A stretch of 64,000 bases of DNA, taken from assembly GCA_023410445.1 (NCBI GenBank), contig JAEYPT010000006.1:62001-126000 (forward strand), in the 5' to 3' direction. Every line of letters starts with the position of its first letter. Position 1 is the first letter of the stretch. The notes under the pieces were generated by a model. The model ran no database searches. It was given only the letters and a program-made list of their open reading frames with translations, and was not told the origin of the DNA. Shown in pieces: positions 1 through 7,695 of the stretch. This DNA is from Bacillota bacterium. Its GTDB lineage: Bacteria; Bacillota; Clostridia; Oscillospirales; Acutalibacteraceae. The position numbers and the translations under genes are program-made.

Positions 1-628
1 GGTCCCCATCCTCCGCTTCGGTAACTTTCAGCTGGCTAATGGTATTCAGCCGGTCCGCATACATTTTTGTGAATCCGGGCGGCATATGCTGAACAATGAC
101 AATTCCCGGCAGAGTCGGGGGAAGCTGGCGGATAATTTCCGCCGTCGCCTCGGTTCCGCCCGTGGAAGCGCCGATCGCGATGATATGCCGCCCATCGCCG
201 GTCAATTTGGGAATCGGCGGCACACGGGTAACCGACGGTTGAGTTGAGATTTTAATTTTAACGCAGATTTCATTGCAGAACGTGGAAAAATCATTTTGGT
301 TTTTCGGGTCCGGCAGCCTGACAAAATCCGGGCTTCTCTTTCGATGAAGCAACGGAAAGTCCGACGCCTGCCCGCCGGCAATAATAAAGGGATATTTCCC
401 ATCCGGATCCAAAAACGTCACGAGCTCTGCTGCCCGGGCGGTACGTTGCTCCGCTTTCAGCACGACGGCGTCGGCGGAAGACTCATCCAGAAAACGCTTT
501 GCCTCTTTCGGGTCGGTGACAATTCCGACAACCTTTACTCCGCGGTCTCCACTCATAGCCTCCCGCAATGCCGGGCCGAACGTTCTGGATTCATCCATAA
601 TCAACACTCGGATCGGATTAAAAGGCAT
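1..628 (-). CDS. cheB: CheB-type protein-glutamate methylesterase with degenerate receiver (partial)
   Basis: CheB removes methyl groups from (and deamidates) glutamates on chemoreceptors. About 209 residues are present; the C-terminus lies beyond the left edge. Residues 6-107 align with a CheB receiver and residues 147 onward with the methylesterase domain. The catalytic Ser (S155 in GASTGGTE) and His (H181 in VQHMPPGFT) are visible; the catalytic Asp would lie outside. The receiver is abnormal: the phospho-acceptor position after VVL is Lys58 instead of Asp, the acidic pair is Asp12-Glu13, and the conserved switch Lys is Leu105 (FVRLP). It therefore probably cannot be phosphorylated by CheA in the usual way (inference). 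The ATG is preceded by AAAGGA and lies just after the cheR stop, so it is the third gene of cheA-cheR-cheB. Confidence 0.93.
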   Translation of the reverse strand, partial: MPFNPIRVLIMDESRTFGPALREAMSGDRGVKVVGIVTDPKEAKRFLDESSADAVVLKAEQRTARAAELVTFLDPDGKYPFIIAGGQASDFPLLHRKRSPDFVRLPDPKNQNDFSTFCNEICVKIKISTQPSVTRVPPIPKLTGDGRHIIAIGASTGGTEATAEIIRQLPPTLPGIVIVQHMPPGFTKMYADRLNTISQLKVTEAEDGD

Positions 629-633
629 GGCGT

Positions 634-1437
634 TTATCCTTTCTGATAAATGGAAGGTTCAATATATTTGAAAGCAACCGTTTCGCGCTGCACGGTTTCG
701 GAATGACCGATAAACAAATATCCACCGGGTTTGAGGATTTGATAGAACTTGGAAATCAGCTCGTTCTTCGTCTGCTGGTCAAAATAAATCATGACGTTGC
801 GGCAGAAGATCAAATCAAACTTTTTCTGGAACGGGAACGGGTCCATCAGATTAAACCGCCGGAAAATGACTTCCTTCCGGATTTCTTCCGACAGCTGAAA
901 CGTCTGTTCCTCCACCTTTTTGAAATAGCGGCGCTCCCAGGTGTCCGGAATATTCCGCAGGGATTCCTGTGAATAAATGCCGATCTGCGCGCTTTCCAGC
1001 ACCTGCGTGGAAATATCGGTCGCGAGAATCCGGTAATCCCAAGTGTTGCCCACCCCGAAATAATCCTTCATAACCATAATGGTGGTGTAGGCTTCTTCCC
1101 CCGTGGAGCACCCTGCGCTCCAGATGCGCAGGGTCTTGTCGGGATTGGCCTGTTCCATTTCCGGCAGAAGCCGCTTTTTCATGAACTCAAAATGAGCGGG
1201 CTCCCGCATGAAATAGGTATGGTTGGTCGTCAGCTTGTTGAGCAGCGTGTTAAGCTCCTCCGGGCCTCCCTTTTGCAGCAATTCAAAGTAATCCGTAAAG
1301 CTTGAAAGCTTTTTTTCGGTGAGCACGGAAAACATGCGGGCCTCAATCAGCAGGCGTTTTTTACTGAGATTAATACCGAAATTTCCGCGGATATAATCCA
1401 CAAGCTGGTTAAATTCTTTATCGCTTAAATGTATCAT
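634..1437 (-). CDS. cheR: Chemotaxis protein methyltransferase CheR
   Basis: CheR uses S-adenosylmethionine to methylate glutamates on chemoreceptors and opposes CheB. The 267 residues match the family length. An N-terminal helical CheR domain (about 1-75) is followed by a Rossmann-type methyltransferase domain. The SAM-binding motif SAGCSTGEEAYT, an ILATDIS acidic strand and the IFCRNVMIYFD motif are all visible. The ATG has a clear AGGAGG ribosome site. It sits between cheA (33 bases upstream) and cheB (5 bases downstream) and is surely co-transcribed with them. No pentapeptide-tethered receptor tail was seen in the MCPs of this window. Confidence 0.97.
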   Translation of the reverse strand: MIHLSDKEFNQLVDYIRGNFGINLSKKRLLIEARMFSVLTEKKLSSFTDYFELLQKGGPEELNTLLNKLTTNHTYFMREPAHFEFMKKRLLPEMEQANPDKTLRIWSAGCSTGEEAYTTIMVMKDYFGVGNTWDYRILATDISTQVLESAQIGIYSQESLRNIPDTWERRYFKKVEEQTFQLSEEIRKEVIFRRFNLMDPFPFQKKFDLIFCRNVMIYFDQQTKNELISKFYQILKPGGYLFIGHSETVQRETVAFKYIEPSIYQKG

Positions 1438-1470
1438 GCTGCCTCCTGATTACTGATATAAGGGGGGCGC

Positions 1471-3537
1471 TCAGTTTGTTGCATAGAGGTTCTGTACGTT
1501 CAGAATCAAACTGATGCTGCCGTCGCCGAGGATGGCGCACCCGTCGATGCCGGATTTCCGCACCTGGAACTGATTCAGATAAGCGGGCAGGGGCTTTACG
1601 ACAACCTGCTGCTCACCGAGAAGCGCGTCGGCAAAAATGCAGAACGATTTTTCATGAGTGCCGACCAGAATCATAATTCCCCCGTCGATGCTCTGCACCT
1701 GCGTATCAATATTATAAGCCTGATGCAGGCGGATCACCGGGTAATACTGGTTGCGAACCATGATGATCTCATGCATGTCCGTATCGTACATAATATTGTC
1801 GTCGCTCGCCTTGAAGGACTGGAGAATGTTCTTGATCGGAATGGTAAACATCGTATCACCGACGGAAATCTTCATTCCGTTTACAATCGCAAGCGTCAGG
1901 GGAATCTTGAAGATCGTCTTCATTCCCTTGCCGGGTGTGCTTTCGATGCTGACGTCGCCACCGATATTCTCAACGTTGGCCTTTACGACGTCCATTCCAA
2001 CCCCACGGCCGGAGTACTCCGTAACGACTTCGTTGGTGGAAAATCCCGGCATGAGCAGAATCTGGTAAACCTCTTTATCAGTATACTCCTCTTCCACCTT
2101 GGTGAGAAGTCCTTTTTTCCGGGCTTTGTTCATTACGGCATCGCGGTTGATGCCCGCTCCATCGTCCTGAACCGTGATGAGAATCTCGCCGCCCGTATTC
2201 TGAGCAGAAAGGGTTACTGTTCCGACTTCGGGCTTGCCAGCCTTAAGCCGTTCCGCCTTTGTCTCGATGCCGTGATCCATGGAATTGCGCACCAGATGCA
2301 TAATGGGGTCGGATATGCTGTCCACGATGGTCTTGTCCACTTCGGTTTCTTCGCCGACCAGAACAAGCTGAGCTTCCTTGTCCAGATTTTTGCACATATC
2401 GCGGACCACGCGATTCATTTTCTGGAACACGGTGGAAATCGGCACCATGCGGATGGACATGACAATTTCCTGCAGCTCATCCGTCAACTTGCGAAGCTGG
2501 CGGGAAGCCTTGGTGAAGTTGTTGTCGAGCCCTGCCTGCTGCAGCGTCGGGTTGGAGGTAACCATCGATTCCGTAATAACGATTTCGCCCATCAGATCCA
2601 TCAAACTGTCCAGTTTGGAAAGATTGACGTTAATGAGGCTCTGCTTCACCGCAGCATGCGGCTGAGCAGCGGCCGCTTTGGCCTTATCAGGCGAAGCGCT
2701 CTCCGCCGCTTTTCCGGCCACAGCGGGAGCGGAGCTCTCCGAACGATTCAGGACGGTATAGTCCTTCGTATACGTGAAATGCTCTATAACGGACATGGAA
2801 CGGTCTGCATCCTCCTTCTTCTGGAAGAAGAGAAGGAAACCGTCCTTCATAATCGCATTGACGGTCTCGCTGTTTGTTTCAATGTCGCGGGGAAAATACT
2901 GAAAATCCGGAATAATGTCCTGAAGGTTGGTAACCAGCATGAAGGCGCGCAGATTTTCCATCTGCGCATCCTCATCAAAAAAGACCTTGATAGGGTAATA
3001 ATACCCTTTTTCGGCTTCTTCGCGCACGAGGGCGGTTTCCTGCGGCAGAACAGCCGTAGTGGGCTCCTTCGGAGCTTCCGCCGGGGCTTTGGGTGCCGCC
3101 GGAGCAGCCGGAGCGGGTTCTTCCTTCGGTTTACCGGAGGAAATCTTTTTTAGAAAATCGTTAATTTCTCCCACAAACGAGCCGATATCTGTAGTGAGTT
3201 CCTGCCCGTTCTGGACCTTGTCCACTTCCGCCTTGAGGAAATCCTCTGACCGGAACATCAGGTCGAAGAGCGGTTCCAGAAAATCCTGGCCAATACCGTT
3301 TTCCCGCACATAGGCGAACAAGTCCTCCATTTTGTGGGAAATTTCCATCAGACTGTTGAACTGCATCATGGCAGAGGAGCCCTTGATTGTATGCATGATA
3401 CGAAAGATTTCGTTAATGCCGTCTTGGTCAAGATTTTTGTTTTTTTCACTGGTAAGCAGAATATCGTCGAGGTGTTCCAAAAGATCGTTTGCCTCAAAGA
3501 GATATACATCCAACATAGATTCATTTCCGCTGTCCAT
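1471..3537 (-). CDS. cheA: Chemotaxis sensor histidine kinase CheA
   Basis: CheA autophosphorylates in response to receptor arrays and passes phosphate to CheY. The 688 residues show the full order: Hpt domain with phospho-accepting His49 (RIMHTIKGSSAM), an Ala/Pro linker (about 140-170), a P2-like response-regulator docking domain (about 178-265), a second linker, P3 dimerisation helices, the P4 ATPase with N box (RNSMDHGIE) and G boxes (QDDGAGI, GRGVGMDVV), and a C-terminal CheW-like P5 domain. All key residues look intact. The chosen ATG has GGAG about 14 bases upstream; Met8 is an alternative start. It heads the minus-strand operon cheA-cheR-cheB, divergent from the YlqG-like gene. CheW and CheY are encoded elsewhere in the window. 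Confidence 0.97.
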   Translation of the reverse strand: MDSGNESMLDVYLFEANDLLEHLDDILLTSEKNKNLDQDGINEIFRIMHTIKGSSAMMQFNSLMEISHKMEDLFAYVRENGIGQDFLEPLFDLMFRSEDFLKAEVDKVQNGQELTTDIGSFVGEINDFLKKISSGKPKEEPAPAAPAAPKAPAEAPKEPTTAVLPQETALVREEAEKGYYYPIKVFFDEDAQMENLRAFMLVTNLQDIIPDFQYFPRDIETNSETVNAIMKDGFLLFFQKKEDADRSMSVIEHFTYTKDYTVLNRSESSAPAVAGKAAESASPDKAKAAAAQPHAAVKQSLINVNLSKLDSLMDLMGEIVITESMVTSNPTLQQAGLDNNFTKASRQLRKLTDELQEIVMSIRMVPISTVFQKMNRVVRDMCKNLDKEAQLVLVGEETEVDKTIVDSISDPIMHLVRNSMDHGIETKAERLKAGKPEVGTVTLSAQNTGGEILITVQDDGAGINRDAVMNKARKKGLLTKVEEEYTDKEVYQILLMPGFSTNEVVTEYSGRGVGMDVVKANVENIGGDVSIESTPGKGMKTIFKIPLTLAIVNGMKISVGDTMFTIPIKNILQSFKASDDNIMYDTDMHEIIMVRNQYYPVIRLHQAYNIDTQVQSIDGGIMILVGTHEKSFCIFADALLGEQQVVVKPLPAYLNQFQVRKSGIDGCAILGDGSISLILNVQNLYATN

Positions 3538-3607
3538 TAGTCATTATCACTCCAAACTTCATGAAATTATAGTGCGAACCAAGCGGAGAACTGATATACT
3601 TTTATAT

Positions 3608-3634
3608 ATATCGACCGCTTTGCGACAAAATTAA
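3608..3634 (-). promoter_or_regulatory. Possible SigD promoter for cheA-cheR-cheB
   Basis: On the minus strand TTAA is followed by exactly 15 bases and GTCGATAT, close to the sigma-D/sigma-28 consensus TAAA-N15-GCCGATAT. It lies about 70 bases upstream of the cheA start. The -35 and one -10 base deviate, so this is weaker than the other SigD sites in the window. Confidence 0.5.
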
Positions 3635-3694
3635 TGTGCCTGCAAAAGTTTAGGTTAAAATTTTTAGTAGGAAGATAAAAAGAGGTGTCTCCCC

Positions 3695-5239
3695 ATGGCT
3701 GAAAATCTGCGTATCACAACGCCGGTCCCAAACAGTGACAGCCTTATAAAACCAAATTCCTCCACCGGTAGCCCGGCCGTGGACGCGGTGGACCCCGCGC
3801 GTGTGACAAAACCCAACACGCAGGAGGAGAATACGAGCGGCCAGTCGATGGATTTGCTTCTGAACGGGGAATCCGTCTTCGGAAAATTCATCGAACAGCT
3901 CCGCCAGTCGCCCGCTCTTTCCCAGACCCTGGGAAAGGTGTTTTTCGACCTCGCCCGGCGGCAGGTTTCCTTTGCCGCAACTCTTCCCGCCGATTCCCCC
4001 CTGCGGCTTCTCTCACAGGGAATCTCCGGCAAAGAGGATATTCTTGATTCCATACTGTTCCAGCAAAAGGACAGCACGCTCTTTTCCGGCGAGCTGTTCC
4101 AGACGCTGAACGTGCTTTCCGAGCACAGCGGAGACGGTGCTTTCGACCTGAATCTGGCGGAATTTCTGAAGGCCTTCGACGGATACCGGTCCGCACCGAG
4201 CACCCTGCTGGCCGTAAAGGCTAACCTGGAGTCCATCCGGCGCCAGCTTCCTCCCCCCTACCGGGAGATGCTCCAAAAAGCGGCGCAGAAGCTGAGTACC
4301 GCACCTGAAAAGCCGGAGGGTGAAAGGATCCTGCAGAAGCTAAGCTCCGAATCGGAATACCCGGCGGACGGAAAGGCCTTACAAAAGCTCGGTGCCCAAA
4401 GCCCCGAGGGCGAAGAAGCTGTTCCGCAGGGACACGATTCCATCGATGCGGATCTGGCCGTCCTCAAAAAAGAGATCATCCCGATTCTGAGCGGGTATAT
4501 CTCCAAATCCAACGATTACGGGAAAATGCGCGAAGAAGTTTCCCTGCTGCTGAACAACGTGGCGATTCTGAACGTGAGCACCAAGGAGAATCTGGAGCAG
4601 CAGTTCGGCAAGCTGATCGCGTACTGCAAGCACAGCCTCAATATGCCCGAAGCCGCTTTGCAGCAGCTGCGCACGCAGTGCGGGCAGGAGTTTTCCGCCG
4701 GGGATGCTCAGCAGCCGAAAAGCCAGTTTTTCAGTGCCCTGACCTCTCTGCTCCGGCAGGGCAGCCGGACGGACACGGCCGGTTTTCAAAAAGCCGTCTA
4801 TCAGGAGGTCTGTCGTTCTCTGCTTCTTGACAGCAGCGTCTACATGCCGTTCGTTCACCTGTATCTGCCGATCAACTGGCAGGGGAACAGCATGTTCGCC
4901 CAGATCTGGGTGGAGAAGAAAGAAATCGGGGAAAAGAAGGCGTCCGTTCCGTCCGGCCAAAAGGGCACCTCCGTCTTTCTCACATTCGACATCCGGGACC
5001 TTGGATATTTCGAGGCGGTCGTCAATCTTCAGGACAAGCGTGCGGACATCCGCCTGAACTGCCCACCCGGACTCACCCGAAAAAGCGGCGATATCGTGCC
5101 GGACCTTTCCAAAATTCTGAGGCAGAACGGCTTCACGCCCGGTGAAATCCGCGTCGCCTCCAGTGACCGGCCGGAAATTCCCGGCCTTCTTCTCGGAAAA
5201 ATTCAGGAAAGGAAGCACTCCATCAATGTCACAGTTTGA
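3695..5239 (+). CDS. YlqG-like flagellar-locus protein
   Basis: This 514-residue protein has no signal peptide or membrane segment. The N-terminal half is low in recognisable motifs. The C-terminal part (about 385-510) has beta-rich segments such as VHLYLPINW, FLTFDIRDLGYFEAVVNL and DIRLNC, reminiscent of the FliK-like C-terminal region of Bacillus YlqG. The strongest argument is context: it overlaps a YlqH/FlhB-C-terminal-like gene by 14 bases, the same pair found in Bacillus. A role near the type III export apparatus is inference; no biochemical function is claimed. The ATG has AAGAGGTG upstream. Divergent from cheA; I found no convincing promoter of its own. Confidence 0.6.
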   Translation: MAENLRITTPVPNSDSLIKPNSSTGSPAVDAVDPARVTKPNTQEENTSGQSMDLLLNGESVFGKFIEQLRQSPALSQTLGKVFFDLARRQVSFAATLPADSPLRLLSQGISGKEDILDSILFQQKDSTLFSGELFQTLNVLSEHSGDGAFDLNLAEFLKAFDGYRSAPSTLLAVKANLESIRRQLPPPYREMLQKAAQKLSTAPEKPEGERILQKLSSESEYPADGKALQKLGAQSPEGEEAVPQGHDSIDADLAVLKKEIIPILSGYISKSNDYGKMREEVSLLLNNVAILNVSTKENLEQQFGKLIAYCKHSLNMPEAALQQLRTQCGQEFSAGDAQQPKSQFFSALTSLLRQGSRTDTAGFQKAVYQEVCRSLLLDSSVYMPFVHLYLPINWQGNSMFAQIWVEKKEIGEKKASVPSGQKGTSVFLTFDIRDLGYFEAVVNLQDKRADIRLNCPPGLTRKSGDIVPDLSKILRQNGFTPGEIRVASSDRPEIPGLLLGKIQERKHSINVTV

Positions 5240-5570
5240 AAAGCTGCAGAAGGCTGCCGCCCTGAAATACAACGACTCCAACCCGGACGAAGCGCCCGTA
5301 GTGGTGGCGTCAGGCCTTGGATATGTCGCCCAGCAGATCGTGGATATCGCTGCACAGAGCGGCGTGCCTGTTTTCCGGGACGATTCCCTCGCGACTCTGC
5401 TTTCCCAGCTGCACGCGGGAACAGAGATTCCGCCGGAGCTCTATCAGGCCGTCGTGGACATCTACGTATATTTCCTCGGCTACGCTCAAAAGGCCTCCCC
5501 GAAGGAGCCTTCCGGCCCAGCTGACGAGCCCTCCGCGAAAACGGAAGAAAAATCGGATAAAATTAACTGA
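5226..5570 (+). CDS. FlhB C-terminal-domain-like protein (YlqH type)
   Basis: This 114-residue protein resembles only the cytoplasmic tail of FlhB, the switch component of flagellar export. It shares APVVVA-G-Y-A-IVDIA and IPPELYQAV with the full-length FlhB in this window (20317-21384). Where FlhB has the self-cleaving NPTH, this protein reads NPDE, so autocleavage is not expected. It has no membrane segment. The ATG overlaps the preceding gene and has AGGAAAGGAAG upstream. In Bacillus such stand-alone FlhB-like proteins can partly substitute for the FlhB C-terminus; a similar backup role here is inference. The acidic, charged tail after residue 95 looks disordered. Confidence 0.8.
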   Translation: MSQFEKLQKAAALKYNDSNPDEAPVVVASGLGYVAQQIVDIAAQSGVPVFRDDSLATLLSQLHAGTEIPPELYQAVVDIYVYFLGYAQKASPKEPSGPADEPSAKTEEKSDKIN

Positions 5571-5576
5571 AATATC

Positions 5577-5603
5577 TAATTTTTTAATCTTCTATGCCGA
5601 TAT
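5577..5603 (+). promoter_or_regulatory. SigD-type promoter upstream of cheW
   Basis: TAAT, a 15-base spacer and a perfect GCCGATAT -10 element match the sigma-D consensus. It lies just after the YlqH-like stop and 87 bases before the first cheW, and separates cheW-PilZ-cheW-MCP from the two upstream genes. Confidence 0.75.
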
Positions 5604-5689
5604 AGGAAACAGGGGATTTTTTCGGCGTGCCCAAAAAGAGGCAACTCTTCGCGATCGGCACGCGATCAAGGCAGAAAAGAGGAAGCGCC

Positions 5690-6238
5690 ATGAAAACTAC
5701 CAAAAAAGCAAAAAACGTCAAAAGCGAATTCTCCGTGGTTGAGAATATCCCCACGGAAAAGTATCTGACTTTCTTTATCGACAGTCAGGTCTACGCGATT
5801 CCGACCAGCGAAGTAATGGAAATTATCCGTATGCAGCCCATCACGTTCATGCCGAACCTCCCGAAGTACGTGAAGGGTGTTATTAACCTCCGGGGCAAAA
5901 TCGTTTCTCTCATCGATATGCGTCTGAAATTTGCCAAGGAAGAAAAGGAATACGGCAGCCGCACGAGCATTATTATTGTTGAGTGCGGTGAAATGACGGT
6001 CGGTCTGATTGTGGACGCGGTAAAGGATGTTCGCGACGTCGCCGCAAATCAGATTTTCGACGCGCCGAAGCACGAAAAGAATGCCGGTGCACAGGCAAAT
6101 TATGTACGGGCCATTGCTAGCCTTGAAAAGGAATCCGCCATGGTGCTCGACATACCGAAAGTTCTGACTCACAAGCATTCAGCGTCGGAGTTCAAGGCCG
6201 GTGAAGAAGTTAAGGAACTAAAAGCAGCGGTGCAGTAA
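5690..6238 (+). CDS. cheW: Chemotaxis adaptor CheW (first copy)
   Basis: CheW couples receptors to CheA. The 182 residues contain one SH3-like CheW domain: YLTFFIDSQVYAIP, VMEIIRM, VKGVINLRGKIVSLIDMR and VGLIVDAV are family hallmarks. The open frame extends upstream, but the ATG at 5690 has an AGAGGAAG ribosome site and begins just before the domain, so I take it as the start. A basic stretch (residues 1-15) precedes the domain and a short charged tail follows. First gene after the SigD promoter; the second CheW lies 0.8 kb downstream, separated by a PilZ gene. Confidence 0.95.
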   Translation: MKTTKKAKNVKSEFSVVENIPTEKYLTFFIDSQVYAIPTSEVMEIIRMQPITFMPNLPKYVKGVINLRGKIVSLIDMRLKFAKEEKEYGSRTSIIIVECGEMTVGLIVDAVKDVRDVAANQIFDAPKHEKNAGAQANYVRAIASLEKESAMVLDIPKVLTHKHSASEFKAGEEVKELKAAVQ

Positions 6239-6283
6239 TACCGCATCGGCACACCGGGGGATACAAGGAGGACAGAAAACGGA

Positions 6284-6979
6284 ATGATGCCTTTATCGGA
6301 GGATTACCTTGGCTCCCCCTGTGAAGTCAAGTCTATGGACAATGCCATGATTCTGGCCGGATACATCACCGGAATTACAAGAGAAGGTCTGGAGATTACG
6401 GATAAAAACGACTGTCTCCCGATTATACACTGCAACACTACCGTCAAGGTCAGTATTCTCAGCGAGTCGCTCGGGCTCCGCGTGGTGATCGGGAAGGTTT
6501 ACCTTTCCACCAAGGATTTCACCCGCATTGTCGACGTACAGAACGCTGCAGATTACGAAAAGCGCAGTTTCTTCCGCGTGAAGCTCAACCTTCAGACCAA
6601 GGCATACAAGCTTCCCGAAAATGCGGAGGAAACAAACGGAGAGAAAAAGGAACAAGACTCCGGGGAAACAAAGCCGGTGGAATTTTTTCCGGTTATGGTC
6701 CGTGACCTGAGCCTGAGCGGGCTGTTTTTTTCAACAGACAAAAAACTCCGCCTCAACGACCGTGTTGCAGTTCGGCTGAATATTTTCGGGACAGACCTTT
6801 CCCTGGACTGTAAGATCATACGCTCCATCTCCGTTGAGATGGATACGAGGGACGGCTACGGATGTGAATTCCAGAATAATACCGGCCGCCAGTTTGATCT
6901 GCTCTGCAAATATCTGTTCGACTGCCAGCGGGAGCAGATCCGCGCGCTCCGTGAGATGCAGAGTTCACGTCCATCATAA
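6284..6979 (+). CDS. YcgR-like PilZ domain protein (c-di-GMP receptor)
   Basis: The 231 residues contain an N-terminal YcgR-like beta domain (about 1-95) and a C-terminal PilZ domain. The c-di-GMP signature is visible: RSFFR (RxxxR) near residue 89 and DLSLSG (D/NxSxxG) near residue 145. Family knowledge: YcgR/DgrA-type proteins bind cyclic di-GMP and slow the flagellar motor. The gene lies between two cheW genes in a SigD-driven unit, which supports a role in swimming control. It begins with two adjacent ATGs after AAGGAGG. A charged, lysine/glutamate-rich insertion lies between the signature motifs. Confidence 0.9.
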   Translation: MMPLSEDYLGSPCEVKSMDNAMILAGYITGITREGLEITDKNDCLPIIHCNTTVKVSILSESLGLRVVIGKVYLSTKDFTRIVDVQNAADYEKRSFFRVKLNLQTKAYKLPENAEETNGEKKEQDSGETKPVEFFPVMVRDLSLSGLFFSTDKKLRLNDRVAVRLNIFGTDLSLDCKIIRSISVEMDTRDGYGCEFQNNTGRQFDLLCKYLFDCQREQIRALREMQSSRPS

Positions 6980-7058
6980 TACCCTCCCGTCTGTGCGGGA
7001 GGCTGATTTCTTTCCGGCCGAAACGGCGGGATGAATAAAATAAACGGAGGGAAAAAAC

Positions 7059-7676
7059 GTGCAAACTACAGAAATGGACACAATTCTCAACGATGCCGGT
7101 GAAAACGCGGCGCTTGAAAAAAAATATCTGACGTTCTGGACGGATAACGAGCTCTTCGGCGTTCCGATCGCGGACGTCGTGCAGATCATCAGTATGCAGG
7201 GCATTACTCCCCTTCCCGATTTTCCGACGTACGCCAAAGGAGTCATCAATCTCCGCGGCATCATTATTCCAGTGATCGACGTGCGGATTCGCTTCGGTAA
7301 GCCCGAGGTTGCCTATAATGACAGTACCTGCATCATCGTGACGAATATCGAAGACACCTACATGGGATTCATCGTGGATTCTGTGGACGAAGTGACCGAC
7401 ATCGACGACGACGATATTTCGCTTCCGCCGAAGGTTTCGAAGGACGTGACCAATAAGTATCTGACCGGCATCGGCCAGGTTGAGGACAAGGTCGTTCTTC
7501 TGCTGGATACCGGGAAGATTCTGTCGGAAGACGAGTACGAGGTGGTACGCGAAACTCTGGATGACAAAGCGGCCAAAGAAAAGCCGCAGGCCAAAGAGGA
7601 AGTAAAAGAAGCAGCGGAAAAACAGCCGCTTCCCCCCAACGTGGAGCCGCTCAGACCTGTCGGAGACAAAAAATAA
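7059..7676 (+). CDS. cheW: Chemotaxis adaptor CheW (second copy)
   Basis: The 205 residues include a CheW domain (about 20-160) with YLTFWTDNELFGVP, VVQIISM, AKGVINLRGIIIPVIDVR and MGFIVDSV. It differs from the first copy by an acidic N-terminus and a long lysine/glutamate/proline tail (about 165-205). The start is GTG with ACGGAGGG upstream. It is 19 bases from the MCP gene that follows. Two CheWs in one unit suggest either specialised arrays or dose balance; CheV was not found in this window. Confidence 0.94.
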   Translation: MQTTEMDTILNDAGENAALEKKYLTFWTDNELFGVPIADVVQIISMQGITPLPDFPTYAKGVINLRGIIIPVIDVRIRFGKPEVAYNDSTCIIVTNIEDTYMGFIVDSVDEVTDIDDDDISLPPKVSKDVTNKYLTGIGQVEDKVVLLLDTGKILSEDEYEVVRETLDDKAAKEKPQAKEEVKEAAEKQPLPPNVEPLRPVGDKK

Positions 7677-7695
7677 GCGAAGGGGAACTTGAAAA

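Noticed and set aside
1654..3153. A 499-codon open frame on the plus strand
   Set aside because: It is fully antisense to cheA, whose domains are unambiguous; the open frame has no recognisable motif and no ribosome site.
3169..3190. Near-consensus SigD promoter (TTAA-N16-GCCGATAT) on the plus strand
   Set aside because: It lies antisense inside cheA with no downstream plus-strand gene; the match arises from coding sequence.
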